Shown: piece by piece, positions 51,845 through 59,787 of the stretch
Numbering within the stretch: the first letter of the stretch is position 1
Layout: each line of letters starts with the position of its first letter
Assembly (NCBI RefSeq): GCF_051857535.1
Contig: NZ_JBPZGY010000001.1
Span: 1 to 64,000 of the forward strand
Source of the DNA: Roseateles_B sp051857535
Lineage (GTDB): Bacteria > Pseudomonadota > Gammaproteobacteria > Burkholderiales > Burkholderiaceae_C
Direction of reading: 5' to 3'
DNA length: 64,000 bases
Position numbers and translations under genes: made by a program
The notes under the pieces: model-generated
The model's input: only the letters and a program-made list of their open reading frames with translations
What the model was told of the DNA's origin: nothing
Databases searched by the model: none

Positions 51845-53023
51845 ATGGCAGACCAAGACGCACAAGACCGCAACTTACCCGCATCGGCCAAGAAGATCCA
51901 AAGATCTCGGGCCGAGGGTCAGCTGCCGCGCTCGCGAGACCTGCCGCACTTCGCAATGCTGGTCAGCGCTGGCGCCCTGCTGTCCGCCGGTGCGCCGAAT
52001 GCCCTTGACTGGCTGCAGAAGCTGATCCGGCACGGCCTGCATTTCGATGCACAGCTGCTGCAGCGTCCCGGCTTCATGGGTGAGCGCCTGGGTGAGCTGA
52101 CGCTGCAGGCATTGATGTTCCTGCTGCCCATCTGCGGCTTGCTGATGCTGGTGGCCGTGGCCGCCAATGTGGCTGCCGGAGGCTGGAACTGGACCTTCAA
52201 GCCGCTCACACCGCGCTTCGAACACCTGAATCCACTGCAAGGCATTGCCCGGCTGTTCCAGTGGCAGCAACTGGGGCAGGCACTCAAGGCCGTACTGCTG
52301 GCCCTCTTGCTCGGCGGCGTGGGCGCCATGGTGCTGCGCGACCGCATCTCGGCCTACGTGGGCATCATGTCGGTGCCCCTGCCCAGCGCCATTGCCTATG
52401 CCGGCCAGCAGCTCATGCAGGGCCTGGCCCTGCTGGGCCTGGCCTTGGCCCTCTTCGCCGTCATCGATGTCCCGCTGCAGCGCCATCTCTACCTCAAGCG
52501 CCTGCGCATGAGCCGCGAAGAGGCCAAGCAGGAGATGAAGGAGATCGAGGGCAACCTCGAGATGAAAGGCAAGATGCGGGCCCGCATGCGCGAGATGGCC
52601 AGGCGCCGCATGATGGCCGCCGTGCCCACGGCCGACCTGGTGGTGATGAACCCCACCCACTACGCCGTGGCCCTCAAGTACGAAGAGGGCAGCATGGCCG
52701 CGCCCAAGGTCGTGGCCAAGGGCACCGACCTGCTGGCCTTTCGCATCCGCGACCTGGCCAAGGAATCCAAAGTGCCGGTGCTGCAGTCCCCCATGCTGGC
52801 GCGCGCCCTCTATGCGCACGCCGAGGTGGACCGCGAGATCCCCGCCGCCCTGTTCGCCGCCGTGGCCCAGGTGCTGGCCTATGTGTACCAGCTCAAGGCT
52901 GCCATGGCCGGCCAGGGCCAGGCGCCCGCGCAGATGCCGGATCCGCAGGTGCCGCCCGAGCTGGACCCGCACAACAAGCCGCATCGCCCCGCCGATGCCG
53001 ATCTTCTGGAGGATGAGGCATGA
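51845..53023 (+). CDS. flhB: Flagellar export specificity switch protein FlhB
   Basis: A 392-residue export-gate protein with a basic N-terminus and four TM helices (about residues 38-210). The cytoplasmic domain includes the autocleavage motif NPTH, with Asn at residue 269 as in E. coli. Cleavage there, together with FliK, switches export from hook to filament substrates. The C-terminal tail beyond about 350 is Pro-rich. Its stop overlaps the flhA start (ATGA). Confidence 0.98.
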   Translation: MADQDAQDRNLPASAKKIQRSRAEGQLPRSRDLPHFAMLVSAGALLSAGAPNALDWLQKLIRHGLHFDAQLLQRPGFMGERLGELTLQALMFLLPICGLLMLVAVAANVAAGGWNWTFKPLTPRFEHLNPLQGIARLFQWQQLGQALKAVLLALLLGGVGAMVLRDRISAYVGIMSVPLPSAIAYAGQQLMQGLALLGLALALFAVIDVPLQRHLYLKRLRMSREEAKQEMKEIEGNLEMKGKMRARMREMARRRMMAAVPTADLVVMNPTHYAVALKYEEGSMAAPKVVAKGTDLLAFRIRDLAKESKVPVLQSPMLARALYAHAEVDREIPAALFAAVAQVLAYVYQLKAAMAGQGQAPAQMPDPQVPPELDPHNKPHRPADADLLEDEA

Positions 53024-55110
53024 ATGCCGTGATGGCTCAACTGCAGGCCATGCTGGGCCCGCGCGCGCAGATCGTCGGCGCCCTGGGTGCGCCCATCGCC
53101 ATCATCATGATCCTGTCCATGATGGTGCTGCCGCTGCCGCCCTTCATGCTGGACCTGCTGTTCACCTTCAACATCGCCATGGCCGTCATGGTGATGATGG
53201 TGGCGGCCCACATGCTCAAGCCGCTGGACTTCGCCGCCTTCCCCACGGTGCTGCTGCTGACCACGCTGATGCGCCTTTCGCTGAACGTGGCCTCCACCCG
53301 CGTGGTGCTGCTGCAGGGCCATACCGGCACGGGCGCGGCGGGCCGCGTGATCGAGTCCTTCGGGCACTTCCTGATCGGCGGCAACTTCGCCGTCGGCCTG
53401 ATCGTGTTCGCCATCCTCGTGGTGATCAACTTCATCGTGGTGACCAAGGGTGCCGAGCGCATCGCCGAGGTCGGCGCGCGCTTCACCCTGGATGCCATGC
53501 CCGGCAAGCAGATGGCGGTCGATGCCGACCTCAACGCCGGCCTGATCGACGAGAAGGAAGCCAAGCGCCGCCGCGCCGAGCTGAGCGACGAAGCCGACTT
53601 CTTCGGTTCCATGGACGGTGCCAGCAAGTTCGTGCGCGGCGACGCCGTGGCGGGCATCCTGATCCTCTTCATCAACATCATCGGCGGCTTCATCATCGGC
53701 GTGGCCCAGCACGGCCTGACGGCCGGCCAGGCGGCCGACTCCTACATCCTGCTGGCCGTCGGTGATGCCCTGGTGGCCCAGATCCCGGCCCTGCTGATCT
53801 CCGTGGCTGCAGCCATGGTGGTGTCGCGCGTCGGCAAGGACAAGGACATCGGCTCCATGATCGGCCGCCAGGTCTTCGGCTCGGCCAAGAGCCTGGCCAT
53901 CACCTCGGGCGTGATCGGCATGCTGGGCCTGATCCCGGGCATGCCGCATGTGGTCTTCCTGCTGATCGCCTCGGGCCTGGGCTATCTGGCCTGGTGGCTC
54001 AAGCGCAAGGAGCAGATCGCCCAGGCAGCCAAGGCAGAGCAGATGCCGCCGCCACCCCCCGAAGCCAACGCCGAGGCCAGCTGGGACGACCTGCAGCCCG
54101 TTGACGTCCTGGGCCTGGAGGTTGGCTACCGCCTGATCACCCTGGTGGACAAGACCAAGGAGGGCGACCTGCTCTCCCGCATCAAGGGCGTGCGCCGCAA
54201 GTTCGCGCAGGAGGTGGGCTTCCTGCCGCCAGCCGTGCACATCCGCGACAACCTCGAACTGCGCCCCAGCCAGTACCGCCTGACCCTGCGCGGCGCCGTC
54301 ATCGGCGAGGCCGAGGCCTATCCCGGCATGTGGCTGGCGATCAACCCCGGCCATGCCACGCAGAAGCTCATCGGCACCGCCACCACCGACCCCGCCTTCG
54401 GCCTGCCCGCGACATGGATCGAGGAGCGCCAGCGGGAAATGGCCCAAATGGCTGGATTTACGGTCGTTGATTGTTCGACTGTCATTGCCACCCATCTTTC
54501 ACACTTGATGCAAGTTCACGCGGCCCGTCTCCTGGGCCGGGTGGAGACGCAGCAGCTGGTGGATCACCTCACCAAGCAGCAACCCCAGTTGATCGAAGAC
54601 GTGATCCCCAAGATGGTCGGCATCGCCACACTGCAAAAGGTTCTCCAGTTCCTGCTGGAGGAGGGCGTGCACATCCGTGACATGCGCTCCATCGTCGAGT
54701 CCATCTCCGAGAATGCCGCCGCCACCATCGATCCCATCGAGCTGGGCCGCCGCGTGCGCGTGCACATCGCCCCGGCCATCGTCCAGCAGATCTACGGCCC
54801 GGTGAAGGAGCTGGACGTGATCGCCCTGGAGCCCGAGCTGGAGCGTCTGGTGACCCAGGCCCTGAATTCCCCCCACGGCGCCGCGCTGGACCCCGGCGTG
54901 GCGGACACCCTGGCCCGCAGCGCGGCCGAGCAGACCCAGGCCCAGGAGGACCGCGGCGTGCCCGCATGCCTGCTGGTGCCGGACCTGATCCGCGCGCCGC
55001 TGGCCCGACTGCTGCGCCGTGCTGCCCCGCGCCTCAAGGTGCTGGGCCACAGCGAGATTCCCGAGACCCACTCGATCCGCATCGGATCCATCATCGGAGC
55101 GGCTGCATGA
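53020..55110 (+). CDS. flhA: Flagellar export gate protein FlhA
   Basis: A 696-residue membrane protein with about eight TM helices in the first 330 residues, including the conserved VFPTVLLL-like segment (FAAFPTVLLLTTLMRLSLNVASTRVVLL). The FHIPEP-family cytoplasmic loop contains RFTLDAMPGKQMAVDADLNAGLIDE. A C-terminal nonameric-ring domain docks chaperone-substrate complexes. It starts within the flhB stop. The next gene, flhF, begins 46 bp downstream. Confidence 0.98.
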   Translation: MNAVMAQLQAMLGPRAQIVGALGAPIAIIMILSMMVLPLPPFMLDLLFTFNIAMAVMVMMVAAHMLKPLDFAAFPTVLLLTTLMRLSLNVASTRVVLLQGHTGTGAAGRVIESFGHFLIGGNFAVGLIVFAILVVINFIVVTKGAERIAEVGARFTLDAMPGKQMAVDADLNAGLIDEKEAKRRRAELSDEADFFGSMDGASKFVRGDAVAGILILFINIIGGFIIGVAQHGLTAGQAADSYILLAVGDALVAQIPALLISVAAAMVVSRVGKDKDIGSMIGRQVFGSAKSLAITSGVIGMLGLIPGMPHVVFLLIASGLGYLAWWLKRKEQIAQAAKAEQMPPPPPEANAEASWDDLQPVDVLGLEVGYRLITLVDKTKEGDLLSRIKGVRRKFAQEVGFLPPAVHIRDNLELRPSQYRLTLRGAVIGEAEAYPGMWLAINPGHATQKLIGTATTDPAFGLPATWIEERQREMAQMAGFTVVDCSTVIATHLSHLMQVHAARLLGRVETQQLVDHLTKQQPQLIEDVIPKMVGIATLQKVLQFLLEEGVHIRDMRSIVESISENAAATIDPIELGRRVRVHIAPAIVQQIYGPVKELDVIALEPELERLVTQALNSPHGAALDPGVADTLARSAAEQTQAQEDRGVPACLLVPDLIRAPLARLLRRAAPRLKVLGHSEIPETHSIRIGSIIGAAA

Positions 55111-55156
55111 GCCCCCGCGCCGTGATGACTGATGCCCTGCCTTGTCTGGAGGCCGC

Positions 55157-56785
55157 ATGAACGTCAAACGCTTCACCGCCCGTACGTCCCGCGAGGCCCT
55201 CGCGCTGGTGCGCCAGGCCTTTGGCGACGACGCCGTCGTGCTGTCCAACAAGCCCTGCGCCGAAGGCGTGGAGGTGCTGGCCATGGCGCCCGAGGGCATG
55301 AGCCAGATCGAGCGAGTGGCCGCCACCGCGCCGCGCGTCGAGGCCCGCGGCCCGGCCCGTGTGCAGGCCCGGCCGGCTGCCGCACCCGTGCCCACCATGG
55401 CCGGCAGCGCCCGCCTGGCCCAGCGTGTGGCCGAGCGCAATGAACCCAGCTTCGGTCAGGCCGTGGACGAGGACGTGCAGACCCTGGCCATGAGCACCCT
55501 GAGCTTCCAGGACTATGTGCGCGAGCGCATGCTCAAGCGCCGCCAGGCCGAGCTCAACGGCCAGCCTGATCCCATGGACATGGCCGCAGCCCCGCCCGAG
55601 TTGCCCGCTGCGCAAAGCCTGGCCACCATGGCCGCTGCACGTCAGCAGCGCGCGCAGTCCGCGATGCAGACCCTGGGGGCGCGTCGGCTGGACACCCCCG
55701 CGGCGCCCGTGGCCGAGCCGCCCCGCCGCAACCCGCCCGTGCTGCGGGACGAAATCCGCATCTCCGCTGAACAGCGCCCCGTGCCTCAGCTGTCCGACAT
55801 GCCTGGCACCGGTCGCCGCGATCAGCAAGACATGATGAACGAGCTGCGCTCCATGAAGGGCCTGATCGAGGAGCGCTTCGGCGCCCTGGCCTTCATGGAA
55901 AAGCTGCAGCGCCAGCCTGTGCAGGCCCGCCTCACGCAACGCCTGCTGGACGTGGGCTTCTCTCCTGCCCTGGTGCGCAAGCTGGTCGAGGGCTGCTCGG
56001 TGCATCTGGAGGGCAAGGAGGGGGCCGACGAGACCCAGTGGGCCGCTCAGGTGCTGACCCGCAACCTGCTCACCGACGAGATGAACCCGCCTCTGGAAGA
56101 GCAGGGCGGTGTCTTCGCCTTGATCGGCTCGACCGGCGTGGGCAAGACCACCACCACGGCCAAGATCGCTGCGGCCTTCGCAACCCGCCATGGCGCTTCG
56201 CAGCTGGGCCTGATCACGCTGGACGCCTACCGCGTCGGCGCCCACGAGCAACTGCGTGCCTACGGCCGCATCCTCGGCGTGCCTGTGCACACCGCACATG
56301 ACCGCGCGTCGCTGGAGGACCTGCTGGAGCTGCTCTCTGGCAAGAAGATGGTGCTCATCGACACCGCAGGCATGGCCCAGCGCGACAGCCGCACCCACGA
56401 GCTGCTGGAGATGCTGGCCCACCCCAGCATCCGCCGCATCCTGGTGGTCAATGCCGCCCAGCAGGGCGAAACCATCGAGGACGTGGCCGGCGCCTGGCGC
56501 GCCCAGACCTGCCAGGGCGTGGTCCTGTCCAAGATCGACGAGGCCGTGAAGCTGGCGCCTGCACTGGACACCATGATTCGCCATCGTTTGCGCATTATTG
56601 GCGTTGCCAACGGGCAGCGAGTGCCGGAAGATTGGCATCGCCTGTCGGCCCAGGCCCTGGTGCAGCGCGCGCTGCGCAGCCAGGCCCACGCTGCTTGGCG
56701 CATGGACAGCGCCGATGTGAACCTGATCTTTGCCGGAGGCCCCGCGCTGGCCGCCGTGCAGTCCACGGCCCCGGGCGTGCACTGA
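55157..56785 (+). CDS. flhF: Flagellar biosynthesis GTPase FlhF
   Basis: A 542-residue SRP-type GTPase. The N-terminal B domain (MNVKRFTARTSREALALVRQAFGDDAVVLSNK) and a Pro/Ala-rich middle lead into the NG domain. Its motifs are P-loop GSTGVGKTTTTAKIAA, switch LDAYRVGAHEQLRAYG, DTAGMAQRD (G3) and LSKIDEA (G4). FlhF sets the place of flagellar assembly, usually polar, and is regulated by FlhG. The start at 55157 has GGAGG 4 nt upstream, which supports it over an upstream in-frame start at 55142. Confidence 0.97.
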   Translation: MNVKRFTARTSREALALVRQAFGDDAVVLSNKPCAEGVEVLAMAPEGMSQIERVAATAPRVEARGPARVQARPAAAPVPTMAGSARLAQRVAERNEPSFGQAVDEDVQTLAMSTLSFQDYVRERMLKRRQAELNGQPDPMDMAAAPPELPAAQSLATMAAARQQRAQSAMQTLGARRLDTPAAPVAEPPRRNPPVLRDEIRISAEQRPVPQLSDMPGTGRRDQQDMMNELRSMKGLIEERFGALAFMEKLQRQPVQARLTQRLLDVGFSPALVRKLVEGCSVHLEGKEGADETQWAAQVLTRNLLTDEMNPPLEEQGGVFALIGSTGVGKTTTTAKIAAAFATRHGASQLGLITLDAYRVGAHEQLRAYGRILGVPVHTAHDRASLEDLLELLSGKKMVLIDTAGMAQRDSRTHELLEMLAHPSIRRILVVNAAQQGETIEDVAGAWRAQTCQGVVLSKIDEAVKLAPALDTMIRHRLRIIGVANGQRVPEDWHRLSAQALVQRALRSQAHAAWRMDSADVNLIFAGGPALAAVQSTAPGVH

Positions 56786-56822
56786 GCCGCCCCCGAGTCA
56801 TCGACCCCATCGAGACCTCCCC

Positions 56823-57632
56823 ATGCGCGAGCCACCCTTCAGCAAGACCCCGCAAGACCAGGCCGATGGCCTGCGCAAGCTCTTTGCCGCCTCCCGCGTG
56901 CGCTTCATCCCCGTGGTGAGCAACCCCGAAGTGATGGACTCCGGCGTGCTGCTGGAAGGCCTCTGCGCCGCCTTCTCGGAGATGGGCCTGCAGACACTGG
57001 TGGTCGATGCGGGCGAGCTGTCTCCCGCGGCCAGCGAGATGGCGGCCGTTGATCTCTCGGCATGCGTGGAGCGGCTGTCTCGCCAGGTGAGCTACCTGGC
57101 CGCCCGCGGCCTGCCGCTGCGCTACATCAATGCGAATGGCTCGGCCGCCGAGTTCCTGCAGGCCTTGAGCGAGGCCGCACCCCAGGCCGACGTCATGATC
57201 CTGCATGCGCCGGCCGCCGAACTGGCACGCGTGCTCAATTCGCGTGAACTGCGTCCGGTGCTGCTGGCCGATACCGATACCCGCAGTGTCACCCAGGCCT
57301 ATGCCGGCATGAAATGGCTCAGCCAGCGTGCCGGCATCATGGTCTACAGCCTCTTGATGGCCTGCCACCCGCAGCTGCGCCTGGCGGAGCGCATCGCCCA
57401 GCAGATCAGCAGCTGCGGCGATGGCTTCCTGGGCGCCGTCCTGCGCGACTGGGCCTGCATGGATCCCCGCACGCCGCCCACGGCCCCCTTGTCGCCCGAG
57501 GTGCGACACCTGGCCCGCGAGCTCCTGGCGGTCGTGCCCCAGGGCCTGGCGCCAGATGCGGCGCAGCAGGCCCGCCCGCTGCGGCCCCTGGTGAATCTCC
57601 GTCCGGCACGGCCGGTGGTGGCAGCCAACTGA
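56823..57632 (+). CDS. flhG: Degenerate FlhG/FleN-like (MinD-family) protein
   Basis: A 269-residue protein in the flhG position between flhF and fliA. Near the N-terminus it keeps DQADGLRKL (residues 12-20), matching the DQAxxLR helix by which FlhG stimulates FlhF GTPase. The overall MinD-like alternation of strands and helices continues (LQTLVVDAGEL). However, the deviant Walker A loop that should follow (KGGVGKT type) is replaced by PVVSNPEVMDSGVLLEGL, so ATP binding is probably lost. It therefore likely acts as an FlhF activator without the ATP-controlled dimer switch. The stop codon overlaps an ATG at 57632, and fliA follows closely. Confidence 0.78.
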   Translation: MREPPFSKTPQDQADGLRKLFAASRVRFIPVVSNPEVMDSGVLLEGLCAAFSEMGLQTLVVDAGELSPAASEMAAVDLSACVERLSRQVSYLAARGLPLRYINANGSAAEFLQALSEAAPQADVMILHAPAAELARVLNSRELRPVLLADTDTRSVTQAYAGMKWLSQRAGIMVYSLLMACHPQLRLAERIAQQISSCGDGFLGAVLRDWACMDPRTPPTAPLSPEVRHLARELLAVVPQGLAPDAAQQARPLRPLVNLRPARPVVAAN

Positions 57633-57649
57633 TGTTGCAGGAGCTGAAG

Positions 57650-58363
57650 ATGTATACCGCCAAAGGCCGCCTCGACAACTCTGCGCTGATCCAGCAGTAC
57701 AGCGGTCTGGTCCGACGCCTGGCTCACCAGATGATCGCCAAGCTGCCGGCCAATGTGGAACTGGACGATCTGATCCAGGTGGGCCTGATCGGGCTCACTG
57801 ATGCGCTCTCGCGCTTCGACGTGGCGCAGGGCGTGCAGTTCGAGACCTTTGCCACCCAGCGTATCCGCGGCGCCATGCTGGACGAGCTGCGCGGCGGCGA
57901 CTGGATGAGCCGCGGCACGCGTCGCCAGCAGCGCTCCATCGAAGCCGCCGTACACAAGCTGGAGCAGCGCCTGGGGCGAGCGCCGCATGAGTCCGAGATT
58001 GCCGCCGAGATGGGCCTCAGCCTGGCCGACTACCAGGAAATGCTGTCGAAGGTGCGCGGCACGCAGCTGGTCTACCTGGAGGACATGAGCGGCGATGAAG
58101 GCAGTGACGACTACCTCGACCGCCATGTGGTCGACGAGAGCAACAACCCCATGGCGCAGCTGCAGGACCATCGCATGCGCGAGGCCCTGGTCGCCGCCAT
58201 CAAGAACCTGCCTGAGCGCGAGCAGTTCGTCATGAGCATGTACTACGAGCACGACATGAACCTCAAGGAAATCGCGGCTGTGCTGAAAGTGACCGAATCA
58301 CGGGTCTGCCAACTGCACAGTCAGGCGATCGCCCGCTTGCGCGTGAAGCTGCGCGACTGGTAA
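57650..58363 (+). CDS. fliA: RNA polymerase sigma factor FliA (sigma-28)
   Basis: A 237-residue sigma factor. Region 2 is in LVRRLAHQMIAKLPANVELDDLIQVGLIGLTDALSRFD and FETFATQRIRGAMLDELR; region 3 is in RAPHESEIAAEMGLSLADYQEM; region 4 has the helix-turn-helix LKEIAAVLKVTESRVCQLHSQAIARLR. It directs late flagellar promoters such as those at 40015, 41592, 44021, 45325 and 48489. The start at 57650 is chosen because CAGGAG lies 6 nt upstream; an ATG at 57632 is in frame but has no site. It is the last of the flhBAFG-fliA series, just before a soluble MCP gene. Confidence 0.97.
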   Translation: MYTAKGRLDNSALIQQYSGLVRRLAHQMIAKLPANVELDDLIQVGLIGLTDALSRFDVAQGVQFETFATQRIRGAMLDELRGGDWMSRGTRRQQRSIEAAVHKLEQRLGRAPHESEIAAEMGLSLADYQEMLSKVRGTQLVYLEDMSGDEGSDDYLDRHVVDESNNPMAQLQDHRMREALVAAIKNLPEREQFVMSMYYEHDMNLKEIAAVLKVTESRVCQLHSQAIARLRVKLRDW

Positions 58364-58407
58364 AACTTCTCCCCAGACCTTGGTGTCTGGCCTGGAGAGG
58401 AGTGCGC

Positions 58408-59766
58408 ATGAAGTCCTGGTGGCAGTCCGGTTCAAGAGAACCGGCTCAATCCCCGCCCGCTGAGGGGCTGGGGGGCAAGGGCGCGGATGCCCAGGCCCTG
58501 GTCCGCTCTCTGGCCCAGCCTGTCTCCAGCCTGGGTCGCGATGCCGCCGAAGTGCGCGGTGCCCTCGAAGACACGCAGAAGGTGGTCGTCGCCCAGCGCG
58601 AGGCCATGCAGGCCCTGGGGCACGAGCTGCAACTGGTCCAGCAGGCCCAGCAGGGCATCGCCCGGGCCACCGCGGAGTCCATTGAGGCCGTGGCGCAGGC
58701 CCGTCTGGCCCTGCAGAACATCGGGACCGAAGTGGGGGGCATCGTGCAGACCCTGCGCCAGGTGTCCGATGCCGCGTCCGAGATCACCCGTATCGCGCTG
58801 CAGACCCGCCTGGTGGCCTTCAATGCTTCGGTGGAAGCCAAGCGAGCTGGCGAGGCAGGGCGCGGATTCGGCGTGGTGGCCGATGCCGTGAAGGACCTGG
58901 CCGCCCAGGTCGAGCAGAGTTCCAAATCCATCATGGGCACGGTCGGTGCCCTCGATGCCCGCATCGACACCTTCAGCCGCGAACTCAGCAGCGAAGCGCG
59001 CCAGGGGCATGAACAGAGCAGCATCCATGCCGCCTTCGGCACCGTGCATGCTGATGTGCTGCGCATCGCGCAGGCTGCCGACCAGAGCCAGCAGACCACG
59101 GCCGCCCTTGCCGATCGCGCCGCCGAGCTGGGCGGCGATGTGGCCCTGGCCCTGCGGCACCTGGAATCGGCCTTTGCCTGCAGCGACCGCTTCCTGCGCC
59201 TGTCCGAAGACCTGATCGAGCGCATCGCCTCCTCCGGCGTGCGTGTGGACGATGCGCTCTACATCGAGGGCGCCCAGCAGGCCGCGCAGGAGATTGGCCA
59301 GCTGCTGGAGCAGGCCGTGAAGCAGGGGCGCCTCAGCCTGCAGGACCTCTTCGACGAACACTACCAGCCCGTGGCAGGCAGCAACCCGCAGCAGCATCTG
59401 GCGCGATTCTGCACACTGGCCGACCAGCTCTTCCCGCAGGTGCAGGAGCGCCAGCTGCAGCTCTCGGACAAGGTCGTCTACTGCATCGCCGTGGATCGGA
59501 ACGGTTATGTCTCCACCCACAACCGCAAGTACTGCCAGCCCCAAAGGCCGGGCGATGTGGTCTGGAACACGGCCAACAGCCGCTACCGCCGTATCTTCAA
59601 TGACCGCACGGGTCTGGCCTCGGCCCGCAACGAACGCCCCTTCCTGCTGCAGACCTACCGCCGCGACATGGGCGGCGGTCGCTTCGTGCTGCTCAAGGAG
59701 GCCTCTGCGCCCATCTGGGTGCAGGGCCGTCACTGGGGAGGCCTGCGCCTGGCCTTCAGCTTCTGA
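58408..59766 (+). CDS. Soluble methyl-accepting chemotaxis protein with C-terminal sensor
   Basis: A 452-residue protein without TM helices. The signalling hairpin comes first (tip near residues 130-165: LQTRLVAFNASVEAKRAGEAGRGFGVVADAVKDLA), which diverges from the [20 protein letters not shown] of the membrane MCPs. A Cache-like ligand domain follows at the C-terminus (VYCIAVDRNGYVSTHNRKYCQP, YRRIFNDRTGLASARN, FLLQTYRRDMGGG, GRHWGGLRLAF). It lacks the DWETF docking peptide. The start at 58408 has GAGGAG 5 nt upstream. It follows fliA by 44 bp and may be co-transcribed. Its input should be cytoplasmic. Confidence 0.88.
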   Translation: MKSWWQSGSREPAQSPPAEGLGGKGADAQALVRSLAQPVSSLGRDAAEVRGALEDTQKVVVAQREAMQALGHELQLVQQAQQGIARATAESIEAVAQARLALQNIGTEVGGIVQTLRQVSDAASEITRIALQTRLVAFNASVEAKRAGEAGRGFGVVADAVKDLAAQVEQSSKSIMGTVGALDARIDTFSRELSSEARQGHEQSSIHAAFGTVHADVLRIAQAADQSQQTTAALADRAAELGGDVALALRHLESAFACSDRFLRLSEDLIERIASSGVRVDDALYIEGAQQAAQEIGQLLEQAVKQGRLSLQDLFDEHYQPVAGSNPQQHLARFCTLADQLFPQVQERQLQLSDKVVYCIAVDRNGYVSTHNRKYCQPQRPGDVVWNTANSRYRRIFNDRTGLASARNERPFLLQTYRRDMGGGRFVLLKEASAPIWVQGRHWGGLRLAFSF

Positions 59767-59787
59767 GGCGGTGGGTACCGCCCCAGC

